In this document: positions 15,241-25,741 of the stretch, piece after piece
Layout: the number at the start of each line of letters is the position of its first letter
How positions within the stretch are numbered: position 1 is the first letter of the stretch
Assembly (NCBI GenBank): GCA_020310875.1
Contig: CM035407.1
Span: forward strand, 70,408,158 to 70,472,157
Length of the DNA: 64,000 bases
Reading direction: 5' to 3'
From: Ceratopteris richardii
Lineage: Eukaryota > Streptophyta > Polypodiopsida > Polypodiales > Pteridaceae
Program-made: the position numbers and the translations under genes
The notes under the pieces: generated by a model
Database searches by the model: none
Told to the model about the DNA's origin: nothing
What the model saw: the letters and a program-made list of their open reading frames with translations, nothing else

Positions 15241-15688
15241 CTCCTTGCTTAACGAAATTTTATCATATAATTATTCTAAATCCTTATGTGATTGTGAGTG
15301 CTTTGCGAGGATGTTCGAGAAGAAGAGGTCATTGAAGAAGAGGTCATTGTTCGAGAAGACGAAGCAATGGACGATGATCAAGAAGAAACCAGCATAGCAA
15401 GCGATTTAGATATATCAATATAGTGATAGATATTCTCGATGCATCGAATCTCCAAGAGGATGCTAGACTAGAGGATTTTTGAATCAAACACTTGTACGTA
15501 CTATTTTTTGTTTTTTTTTGCTAGGTTTTTTTGTACACTATCATTTCTCTATATTACCTTAATTATCACATGCTAATTATTTGAGTTCTTTTGTTACAGA
15601 GCACGATGGGAGACAGTCCTCCAATCACTCCACATTCCATGATAGAGGAGTAGCTTTTAGAGTTCATCTCTTAGGTACCTCCCGTGTA

Positions 15689-16830
15689 TATGGCCGCTGC
15701 GTCACAGTATTGGATTGCTCGTGGTAGCACTCCTCCCGGCCTCACTCCTGGTGGCCTCACTCCTGCCGGCCTCACTCCCACCGGTGTCACTCCTACGGTG
15801 TCACTCCTGCCAGTGGTGCTACTCCTGCAGGAGGTATGTCTCCTAGCTTTCTGACTCCACCACGATCATGTTTTCAGCCATCCCCTACTGGCTCTAGTAG
15901 TAGACATGTGCGTTCGACACCTCATCACGATACAGGTTCTGGCCCGTCTCATAGGTCGAGATCATGCTCTCGAGCAGGAGGTTCTAAGAGTGGATCTACA
16001 GGTAGGTATGGAGGAGGCGACTGTTGTGGAGGCAGTGCGACAGACATTGTGTTGCGCGCTTCTACTCCTAGGACGAGTACTTCAGATGTAGGTACGCCAC
16101 GTGGTACACCACGTACACCTTGGGGTGCTCACGACCATGATGACTCCAAAGTGTACAATATCTGAGATGAAGCTCCGATGATGGATGGGGCTGGAAAAGG
16201 AATGCATGCATGTATATGACGGCTTTGCTCCATACAATTTGGACACTCTATCATGTTGGAATGGAGTGAACAAGATAAAGATCAGAAGAATTATATCACA
16301 CAGACGATTTATCAGAAGTTCCGACTAGCCGATGGACAACCTCTTGTCAGTTCAGAGTGGATTCTGCACACTGCACGTGAAGTTATGTCCCATCGATGAT
16401 CCGAGGCTTGTGATGCTTTCAGAGTAGGCTTACCAAAGCCTGTATGGTTAGATGTTGAGGAGTGGGATATGATTCGAGATGAGCAACAGCAGACCCCTGA
16501 TCAATATTGTCAGCAATGAGATGTCGCAGCCACATGCTTAGATACGGTTGGACCGTCACATTTGGGCCACGATGGATATGACACGATGCGTCATGAGTTT
16601 GTAAGTACCATTTGATTTATTGAATTTGTTTGTGTTAAGTTTTTCATGTATGTTCCTCTAATGTTGTATATTTGTTGCAGGAGCTCGCAATGGGTCGTCC
16701 TCCAACATGAACGGAGGAGGCTTATGGATATCGTCATGGATTGACTGCACTATTGGAGGACTTGGAGGGATGCGGTGCGGCCGTTTCATGGGTGCGTTTG
16801 CGATGAGGTGATTAATTTATAAACTTGGTT
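15689..16830 (+). pseudogene. Decayed transposon ORF, possibly En/Spm (CACTA) Transposase_24-like
   Basis: From an ATG at 15691 a frame encodes a 15-bp-periodic Gly-Leu-Thr-Pro repeat (15735-15800), then shifts frame and continues as a Ser/Thr/Pro/Gly-rich part to TGA at 16163. From about 16253 a more structured part follows (MLEWSEQDKDQKNYITQ... VWLDVEEWDMIRDEQQQ). It ends RHEF at a GT donor (16600) and resumes after TTGTTGCAG as ELAMGRPPT...TEEAYGYRHG. The E-xxx-GRxPT-xxE motif after an intron resembles the plant En/Spm-associated Transposase_24 family. In-frame stops are mostly TGA at probable CGA codons. Family assignment is tentative. Confidence 0.4.
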
Positions 16831-17177
16831 TTTACTTGTTGTTTATAAATTTCATGTGAATTATCCAATTTCATTAATGTTCTTTGTTGTAGGACTGTTG
16901 ATATGGAACACTCTTTGCATGTGTATGGCAGTGGGACACCCAAATTTTGTATTTGATTTTTTTATGGCAATGCAATGCTTTGCCATATTTTGTAAAAGAT
17001 CCATACATGACAATGGTTTGCCACACTCTTGTACATGCTTCATTTATGAAATATATAACTCTTTTTGTACATGGTTCATGATTCATTCTGATTATCTTTT
17101 TTGTGTCCAATAATATTTTGTTCTATGAAATCATATTTCGATTGACATTAGAGTACACATCACATGTACTCGTTTTT
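16831..17177. other. Spacer, no gene seen
   Basis: AT-rich sequence with short frames of no recognisable character. Confidence 0.5.
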
Positions 17178-17265
17178 TTTTTTTGGGCAGAGTGTATTGT
17201 CTTTTGCTAAGAAACATCATGATAATGTTGTTGTAGCAAAAGACAACACACTCTGCCCAAAAAAA
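17178..17265. repeat. Inverted repeat, 32-bp arms, 24-base loop
   Basis: Arms 17178-17209 and 17234-17265 match at 31 of 32 positions (core GGGCAGAGTGT...GTCTTTTGCTA). The loop can pair further (AACAT with ATGTT). It could be a foldback MITE or a small-RNA hairpin. Confidence 0.85.
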
Positions 17266-17269
17266 TTTT

Positions 17270-17401
17270 TGCAGATATGGTCATCGGTATACGCATCGAT
17301 GTACCCAGTAATGTCATCGGAATAAGCGTCGGTACACCCAGCGGGCACCGGTATATGCGATGGTGCACCAATAGAGGCACCGGTATGAGCATCGATATTA
17401 C
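17270..17401. repeat. Degenerate CGGTATACGCATCG-type minisatellite, left half
   Basis: Four to six diverged units around CGGTATxxGCATCG end directly at the Gypsy element. The same motif continues on the far side in inverted orientation. Confidence 0.6.
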
Positions 17402-18437
17402 TGTTAAACTGATTATGGTTTAATCGTTAATTTACTTCCTATTCAAATGCTTCAAGTTCAACCGGTTCCAAATCTTTCTAACCACAATCGTTCTCTTAGC
17501 CACGTGGGTCCTTGGGAGTGGTAGGGGTCTGTTAGACAGAGGCCCTGTACTATTTTCCCAATTTAACACACAATCTTAATGTCATTCCGTCCTTAGCTCA
17601 GTATCCATCCGCGAACAACGGAAGACTGTTCAGTGTATGGGAATTCAAACTTCAGGACTGAGGGTAGCAATCTGGTTACGTAAATTACGCGCAAAAGATA
17701 CTTCAATAACACATTCACCTAATCCGTACTTCGTCAGGGCAGATAGGTATACCAACTAGACATTATATCGTAAAGTTACGCGGACTCGAACAATCAATCT
17801 CCTCGTAATAAACAGCTAATCATGATTCGACGATGTTCTCCGACCATTACAGCTACTAGTCTTCCAGTAGTTGGAGTAAACAGCAAATATAAGGTACAGT
17901 AACGAATTCGGTCGCTTACAGAACTTTACAGACAATGAGTTCGAGATTACTCCTAGCACTACCTACTTCACCGAAGAACTGCCAAATAACATACCACACT
18001 TGTTAACACTCAGAGTCACACTCAACCATCACCGAACAGATTCGCCACACAATACAACTGATTCGTCATTCTGTATTAAGGTGAGTTTAATCGACTAGTA
18101 GGAGTACAGACGGAACAGATCAAGCAGAACTTACCCTAACAACATATACGCGCACACAATGCGTTACAGCACTCTCAAACGAGACTTAATCAAACAACAC
18201 ACTACAATTCCCACAAAAATAGGGCTGCTCCGCTCTTTTTTTTCATTGCCTTAAATAGAGGATTTTTTTACAAGGGTGCGCACTTCTGCAGTTACCTGCG
18301 CGTTCCCTGAAAGATTCTCTTTTTTCATTTAAGCTTCCTGTCCTCCTACTCTTGTCCTTGTTCGGCGGCCGTCTAGCACTTTTACATTTAAGGCACCTGT
18401 CCGGGTTCATCCGTCCTAGTTCGGCGGCCCTCTAACA
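17402..18437 (-). repeat. 3' LTR of the Gypsy element
   Basis: Identical in length to the other LTR. Extra ORF B ends inside it, at TAA 18388-18390. I see no purine-rich polypurine tract at its inner edge, which is unusual. A TATA-like box (minus strand CTATTTAAGG) lies at 18249-18258. Confidence 0.92.
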
Positions 18438-20037
18438 CTGGCACGCACGGTGGACTCGAACCCGCAGGTGCATTACTGTCTTCAACATCCTTTTGCATTG
18501 CCTGTAGGTCTATTCCAAGGTTTGACTCCCGAATCCTTTCTGACCGTACTTGTTCAAGTGGAGGAACAAGTATAGCCAGCCATCTCCTGCGAAAAAGTGT
18601 CCAGCTATTTTGAACACGACTATCCAATTGCTGTTTTAATAAGTCTATGTCCAAATTTGTCATTAATGTGGCATTCAGTTCTACGCCCTCATCTTTTAAT
18701 ATCTGCCTTTCGAACTCCTGCAAAACTTGTATTCTTGACTGCAAAATTTCATTTTCGGCTTGCAGGTTAGCATTCAGGGTAGAAAAACTTGACATTTCGG
18801 CTTGAATCTATGTTTGGATAGTTTGCTGCCACTGATTAAATTCTTGAAAACACTTTTTTGCGGTGATCAATTCTGCCGTTAGTTGCCGGTTGTTACTCTG
18901 TAACACCTGTAGTAAAGCTTCTTTGTCGTCCAATTCCTTTTGCATCTGTGTCATTAATGAATTGGACTTAGTCATCGTGGCGAGTAGTAATTCGTTTTTG
19001 TGCTGAAGCGCTTGTTCTTGTTGCTGCAAATATTGAGAAACCTCTTGTAGTTTGTTTTGCATCCCTATGAAAAAATCGGGTTGGAGATCGTCCGGTAATT
19101 GCTCTGGACTGGAAGTTGGCAAGTTGTCTGCCATCCTTCGTTTAAGGGACAGCCGAAACGGCGTCCCTATGGTCTGGTTCTGTGCGCTATTACCTGTGTG
19201 GAAGAAATGTGCAGACGAGGTGGAGGCTTGAGCTGCTTCCTCAAGCTCTGTTTGGTGTCCTGTATCTATTCTATCATGTTCACCGGAATAAAAATGGGGG
19301 GACCAGTGTAGCTGCTCATCCTTTACTGATTGGACAAAATTAAATATAGCAGCTAAATAGGCTGCTAGTCTGCTGTTGGTGTGGGATCTTCGCTTATCCC
19401 CGACAATGATTTGTGCGTAGAGGTGGTTATACAGCCAATGTGTCCAGCTAACCCGACCTCCTTCTTCGGCATGTAGTAGTGGTGAAAAATTTTCTTTAGA
19501 CATTAAATCGAATTTCACTAGTAAACAGAGCTTCTCTAAGTACCATTTAAATTGTTCTCGACGGTGATATGTGGCATTTTTCAACATGTAATACCGTCGG
19601 GGGCCTTCACAGTCGCCAAATTCCTTTCTCAGATCCTCATTCGAACATTTAAGATATCGGGCGCCATCATAGAGTGGTAGTTTAAATACGGCTGAGACTA
19701 GCTGAGGCGAAAATTGTACCTGATTTAGAATGAAGCCGTTTGTTTGTCGCATGCTATATAATTGATTCTCTGCATCGTCATTAGCAATCCACTGCTCCCA
19801 TGGTAATTGGGCAAACTGGAGGAGCCCTATCTTCCGTAGCCAGTCCTCATTCTTTTTCGAATTGATGTCGAGCTCGATTTTAAATTCGGTGGAAAATTTA
19901 TGCTGAGTCTTTACTGATGCAGAAGTTATTGCGTCATCTTCATCATCTTGTAGGGTAGTATCTGTTGTCGTCACAATGTGGGTCTGTGTACTGGCGCGCT
20001 TCCTGAGTTGCCATCTGAGTATGTCAGATTCCGACAT
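18388..20037 (-). pseudogene. Gypsy extra ORF B: globular head plus coiled coil
   Basis: From ATG 20037 the frame runs 409 residues to TAG at 18808, then continues in frame 140 residues to TAA at 18388, inside the 3' LTR. Residues about 60-255 are globular (EFKIELDINSKK..., FKLPLYDGARYLKC, VSWTHWLYNHLYAQI). Residues about 310-480 are Gln/Leu-rich coiled coil. The architecture repeats that of ORF A, suggesting an old duplication, though sequence similarity is faint. A TATAAAA box lies about 100 bp upstream. Function is unknown. Confidence 0.7.
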
Positions 20038-20135
20038 GCTTGTTTAAGGGTTGCTGAGAAGAATATGCTGGAAGTTGCTAACTGGCGCTGAATCTCGAAG
20101 AATACTAATGAAGAATGCTATGCTCTGTATACGCA

Positions 20136-20142
20136 TTTTATA
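20136..20142 (-). promoter_or_regulatory. TATA-like box before extra ORF B
   Basis: The minus strand reads TATAAAA 99 bp upstream of the ATG at 20037, within the 345-bp spacer between the extra ORFs. Confidence 0.4.
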
Positions 20143-20382
20143 AACACCAGTGCTTGAACGGCCATTTGCTATACTGATTGTATGTCAGTAGGACATGACT
20201 CTTCCCTCCCTTGTCAATATTTGTATCATGAGTAAGAATCATTATGCCGCGTGTTACTCCATAGATTGGTGCTAGACTGAACAAGACTTTACATGTGCGA
20301 AAAATGTCAGAAAACCAAAACTTGATTATCATACTCATTTCGAATCCATCGTTACATTATGAATTCGGATGGGCGAATATAC

Positions 20383-22470
20383 TTATTCTTCTATGAGACC
20401 TTCGAGATACATATTCCTGGCTGATCTAAATGTGCGAGCTATTTTTTTCTTAAGGGTTTCTAATAATTGTTTTAGCGTGTCGGGTTCTAAAACTTGCGCA
20501 TCTATTCTAACGGAGCTAAGCGCAATTGCTTCGGTAAGCACGTTTTCGGCCTGGGTCTGCAAAAAAGCCTACTGTAGATAGAAATCGTTGGATAGTGCGG
20601 CGTCCCTGGAAGTCTTCATTTCGGTGACCTTCTGCTGCATCTCTGTGACTCGATCCCTTTGATTTCGCAGTTGGTTATCCAGGCGCTCGAATTGTTGGTT
20701 CTGAAATTCAATTGTTCGGGAATATGCATCTCGTTCCCGTCGAGCTTCTGCCAGATCTTTTTGATGTTTTGCTTCCCTGGTTAATTGTCGTCGCAGCATT
20801 CGGTTTACGTCGTCTAAACATTCCTGAGCTCTGCGTAGCTCGTCTTGGACTTGCGTTGCTTCTCGTTGTTGTTCTTGATTCTTTTGAATTGTTTCCTGCA
20901 GCTGGGCCTTTGTTTCTTCGACCATTTCTTCGAGGGAAGAACTGATCTCTTCTTTTTCTTGGATGGCGGTCTTGAGTTCCCGGATTTCTTCGTGTGCTTC
21001 GTGTAATAGCTTGTCTTTGGCAGAAAGCTGCTCCAATGCCGCATCTCTCTGCTGTGTCAAAGCCTGCTGTTCCGAAAATTGGGCTTGGAGGGCAGCTAGT
21101 TGTGTCTGCAATTGATGATTCTCCGCTCTTATGGCGTCGACTTCTTCTTGAAGGGGGGTGATGTCGGCTTCCAGGAGGTCTACCTTGTGCTGCAGGTCGT
21201 GTCTAATGGTGTTTGCAACCTCAGTCAATTGTACTGGAAGTTGTTGTGAGAGGGTGATGAGTAGTTGGCCCATGTTGGCCAGTTCGGAAAAGATCGGAGT
21301 AGAGGAAAGGAGGAGTGGGTGTGGTGGTGTAGATGTTTGGGTATGGAGTTGGGGGGATGTCAGGGGTGAATAATTGGGGGAGGATGAAGAAGATTTGGAA
21401 ATTGGCGGTGGGAGAGGGTTGACTGGTGGGGATTGAGGGCGAGGGGATGTAGGATGGGTTACCTGATTGATGGGTTGGCTTTCACCTGTGATGTGGGCGA
21501 TGGTGGATTCGACGGCCTTGAGTAGGGTGTTGAGCGCGCTGTTGATCACGTGTTGTTCATCTTCTCGTTGTGCTGATGCTTCTTCAGTGGAGACGGGCTC
21601 TGTTTCCGTGTGCTTCTGCTGGTCGCGGTGGTCGGTCGATGAATCGTTGTGTATGGAAGTGGCGGTGTCGTGGAAGGTCTCTTCTTGGTCTGCGGTTCTG
21701 TTATCTTGATTCTGTCCGGCGGATCCTTGTGCTTCGCTTTCTGAAGAGCTGATCCAAATTCTCTTAGTGCGGAAAAGTTGGTTGATCTCTTCATCTTCTT
21801 CTTTTTCTTCGTCGAGGGGTTGCACTGATTCTTCGTGCCTAAGAATGGGACCTTGGGGTGGTGGTTGTGCGGCAAGGATGGTGGGGAAAAGGAATGAGAT
21901 GATGTGGGGAAGGCGAGAGCGCGGGGTGGTACCCTTCTGGAGTTGCTTCACGATGGCTACACATTCTTTATGGATTCTGAGGAAGAAGTATGACGCAAAG
22001 TTGACGGGTTCCTGGACAGCTAATTCTAAAGCGGAATAGAACGGTCGTGAGATGCCGTAAGTGCGTTTTTGCAGGTTAAGTATGGCGACTAAGAATTGTA
22101 GAGCGGATCGTTTGGGTTCTGGGCGGCATAGAATGGCGTATTCGTTGGACGAGGAGCGGGGGAATAGTTCATTCATGCGGGCAATGGGAATACTCGGGCC
22201 ATTTTCACGGCCTTGCGGGTTGAGGCGATAGGCTTCAGCGAAGGCTTGGAAGGTGATGACTGTTCGCGAAGGGAGTGAGAGAAAAACCCATTGGCGTTCG
22301 GTGGCGGGGGACTGAGCAATGGCGGTGATGATCTGTGTGAAGAAAGGATGGGCTTCCACCGAGTGCCAGGGCAACTCAGTGAAGTTAGCCAACCCTCTAC
22401 AACGCAGGTATTCGCCTACCTCGGTAGGGATACCATCGCGGAAGGCTGCATAGTTGGCTATTGCTTCCAT
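20383..22470 (-). pseudogene. Gypsy extra ORF A: globular head, proline-rich middle, coiled coil
   Basis: Read from ATG 22470 the frame is open to TAG at 20569 (633 residues) and continues in frame for 61 more to TAA at 20383-20385. Residues 1-205 look globular (WHSVEAHPFFTQII... RPFYSALELAVQEPVNFASY...). Residues about 210-400 are acidic, then Pro/Ser/Thr-rich. Residues about 405-625 are a long heptad-type coiled coil rich in Gln/Glu. There is no signal peptide or membrane span, so it is not env-like. It is on the same strand as gag-pol, with a TATA-like box about 100 bp upstream. I do not recognise the family. A structural, movement or regulatory role is possible but unproven. Confidence 0.7.
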
Positions 22471-22570
22471 GGCGGTTACTGAGGTAGATGATGAGCACGG
22501 ATGCAGAATGCACGAGGGCTCAGAATAGTAGCATGCAACACACTAGCTTATTTCAGCGTCGTCGACAGAG

Positions 22571-22579
22571 TTTAAATAG
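22571..22579 (-). promoter_or_regulatory. TATA-like box before extra ORF A
   Basis: The minus strand reads CTATTTAAA about 100 bp upstream of the ATG at 22470, the same core as the LTR box CTATTTAAGG. It lies in the 309-bp non-coding spacer after integrase (22471-22779). Confidence 0.4.
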
Positions 22580-22779
22580 AAGCACTACGGAGGGGGAAAG
22601 GGGTGGGATATCATTGTGCGGTGCAGGAATAGTACTGGTTTTCATGCAGGTGTGCGTACTCGAGTGACTGTTAAGAGGGCGGCTGGTTATATCAAGATCG
22701 TACAAAACGCGGCTATTTATAAAAAGCAAAAAAGAAGAACAAGAAAAGTTTAAACAAAACACGGTCCATCGTTGAAAAC

Positions 22780-24026
22780 TTAATACGGGCTAGTGGTGTG
22801 ATGATATGGCCGTAACTTCGACCCATTAATTACCTTGGGGAGTGGAGTTCCAGTCAACGTAGTCAACCGAAAAGTTGCCGGACCGACTTGTTCTGAAATC
22901 TTAAAGGGACCGAACCAGCGTAGTTTGAACTTTCCTGCTGTTCTATCGGATTTTGCATTATAGAAAAGGACAAGCTGACCTACCGAAAAGATTGGGGTCT
23001 TCAAATATCGATCATGTGTCTTGGCTTGCCTTAGTTGTACTTCGCGCATGGTTAAAAAGCTGAGCCATCGGTGCTCATCAAGTTCCCTGAGTGCGTCCAT
23101 TCGTGCTGTCAGCGACTCTTCTGGTAGCATTTTCTGGGTGATTGCTACACGTAGGCTTGGGATAACTATTTCCATGGGTGCTATTGCTTCTAAACCATAA
23201 GCTAGTTTGAAAGGTGTCAATTCTGTTGTTACCTTATATATAGTTCGGTATCCCCATAATACGGCGGGTAGTAGTTGATCCCATCTTTCCGGTGCTTCCA
23301 TGATCAATTTCCGGAGGATATTCAATAGTGATTTGTTGGTGCTTTCGGCCAGACCATTGGCGCGAGGGTAATATGGAGAGCTGAGTTTATGTGTCACCTG
23401 GAATGATTGGGTTAGTACCTTCATTACTTGATTTACGAAGTGAGTACCTTGATCTGTCACCAATTCGAGTGGTAAGCCAAACCATGGGAAGACATCATTT
23501 AACAGACATTTCGCTACTACAACTGCTATAGCAGACCGTAAAGCCCAGGCTTCTGCCCATCTCGTCGCATAGTCTGTACAGGTTAGTATGTATCTGTTGT
23601 TACTGAAGACTGCTGGCGGTGTGATTGGACCGATAAAATCTAGTCCCCATTTCTGAAATGGTTCGAGTGGCATAATAGGCTGCAAGGGAAAGAAGTGTCG
23701 TTGTAGTGGTTGTCCAGACCTTTGACAGTTATCACAATTTTTAACGAATTGGGCCACATCTCGGTACATAGTAGGCCACCAGAGACCTCCTTGCAGAATT
23801 TTCCGGTGAGTTAGATATGTGGCAAAATGACCACCAGTAGGGGTTGAATGAGCCATCGTGATGACCGAGTTAATTTCGTGCGTAGGGACACATCGAAGTA
23901 AGATTCCGGTGTGATCTACATAATATAGTTCTCCTGCCACTAGCCGGAATCGGCGGCTAAAGACTTCCAATTTCCTCCGAACTGCCTTGGCCGTCTCAGA
24001 TGGAAAGCATCCTTCGGTGAGAAAAG
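22780..24026 (-). pseudogene. pol: Gypsy integrase
   Basis: The open part 22780-23970 begins with the zinc-binding module (HSTPTGGH...NCDNCQRSG). The catalytic core has WGLDFIGP, VTDQGTHF and AESTNKS with exactly 35 residues between the second Asp and the Glu. A C-terminal beta-rich part ends PKVINGSKLRPYH. No chromodomain is present. The catalytic triad is intact; the damage is upstream, in its connection to RNase H. Confidence 0.9.
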
Positions 24027-25684
24027 TTAAAATTTGATCATAATATGTAGTGTTGCTTGTAATTCGGCAGTCTCATCGGTCATTGGCTCAGAACTATAAA
24101 TTGCTGGAGTCGTATCATCTATGCCTATCGGAGCTTCACCAGAATCTAGGCGGGATAAGAAATCTGCTAAGGCATGTGCATTTCCGGGTCGGTGAATGAC
24201 TTCATAATCAAATTCCTGCAAGAGTAGCACCCATCGGGCTAATCGTCCGCCTAGATGTTGTTGTCTTACTAGATAGACAAGGGCGGCATGATCCACATGA
24301 AAGGTAAATTTCAGGCCTAATAAATAATGTCTGAACTTTTTGATGGAGTAAATTAATCCTAGACATTCTCTTTCAGTGGTAGAATAGTTCTTTTCTGCCG
24401 GTGCAAGCCTTCTGCTGGCGTAATAGACAGGGCGAAACCACTTATGTGTTTGCTGCATCAGAATACTGCCGATCGCAATATCTGAGGCGTCGACAAAAAC
24501 ATGGAACGGATTGTCCCAGTCCGGTGGTTGTAGGATTGGTGCCTGCGTCAATAGATACTTGAGTCGATCAAATGTAGTTTGGCATTCTTGAGTCCATTCG
24601 AACTGTCGTGGAGTTTTGGTGATTAGTCTATTCAGAGGTACAGCCAGGTGAGCAAGCCACCGTAAGTGCCTGCTGTGCCACCGTACTTGACCCATAAAAC
24701 GCATTACTTCTTTCGGAGTGGCGGGTACTGGGGCTTCTAAAATTGCTGAAACCTTGTCTGGGTCTACTCGGATACCCTGGGCAGATACAATATGACCAAG
24801 TAGTTTGCCACATGAAACAGCAAACACAGATTTTTTTGGGTTAAGGCAGAGTCGGTAATCTCGACACTTTTGGAAACAGCATCGTAGATGAAGCAAATGT
24901 GCCATCATTTTCCCGAAAATTGAGAAATCATCGAGATATACTTGCATAAACGAGTTGAGATAAGGGGAGAAAATTTCCTGCATACATCGCTGAAAGGTGC
25001 TTGGTGCATTCCTCAATCCAAACCACATTACCGTACAAGCAAAGACACCCCAATTGGTAATGAAGGCGGTTTTTGGGATATCTGCTTCAGCCATTCTAAC
25101 CTGATTGTAACCGCTGTATCCGTCTAAGAATGAATACATTTCGTGGCCTGCTACCCTATCAAGCATGGTATCCAGAAAGGGGATCGGAAAAGGATCTGGT
25201 ACTGTTGCTGCGTTTAATTTCCGGTAGTCTACACAGATTCGTAGTTGCTTATTTTTCTTTGGCACGATCATAATTGGTGAAATCCATTCAGCATGTTCTA
25301 CTGGTACGATGAATCCTACCTTTAGTAATCTGTCAAGTTCGGCTTTTACCTGAGATGCATAATTGGATTCATCCGATAGCTGGGCTGCCTATTCGGTTTA
25401 GCTTCAGGCTTCAGCATGACTCGGTGCTGATATATGCGTGGATCTAATCCTTTCATATCTTTGTAATCCCAGGCAAAGACGTCTGAGAATTCGCGAAGTA
25501 GTCGAATCAGATCAGCTTTAAATAATTCTGGTAAGTTTTGCCTTATCTTTACAGGTCGTGGATGATCTTCGTCTCCTAGATTGTACGAGGTCAACTGATC
25601 TTCGGAGACATAAAACTGTTGCGGTTTCTCTGTGTCGTCTGTCGACCGAAATAGTGAATGTAATTCATTGTCATGTGTTGGCAC
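24027..25684 (-). pseudogene. pol: Gypsy reverse transcriptase and RNase H
   Basis: The N-terminal part (25346-25684) has DVFAWDYKDMKGLDP, the usual lead-in to Gypsy RT. A one-base deletion near 25365 then shifts the frame. The remainder (24027-25271 and the bases just before it) has LRICVDYRKLNAAT, GLRNAPSTFQ and the catalytic YLDDF. RNase H follows with FVDAS, TTERECLGL, FHVDHAAL and HALADFLSRL, which carry its acidic residues. A second frame loss near 24040 separates it from integrase. The enzyme would copy element RNA into DNA and remove the template. Confidence 0.9.
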
Positions 25685-25741
25685 CCTATCTTCCTGCTTG
25701 GTTTCTTGGGTGATTGGGGTAACTGTACATACTGAAGTATT

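Noticed and set aside
18388..22470. Env-like identity for the extra Gypsy ORFs
   Set aside because: No signal peptide, no transmembrane segment and no cysteine-rich ectodomain; mainly coiled coil.
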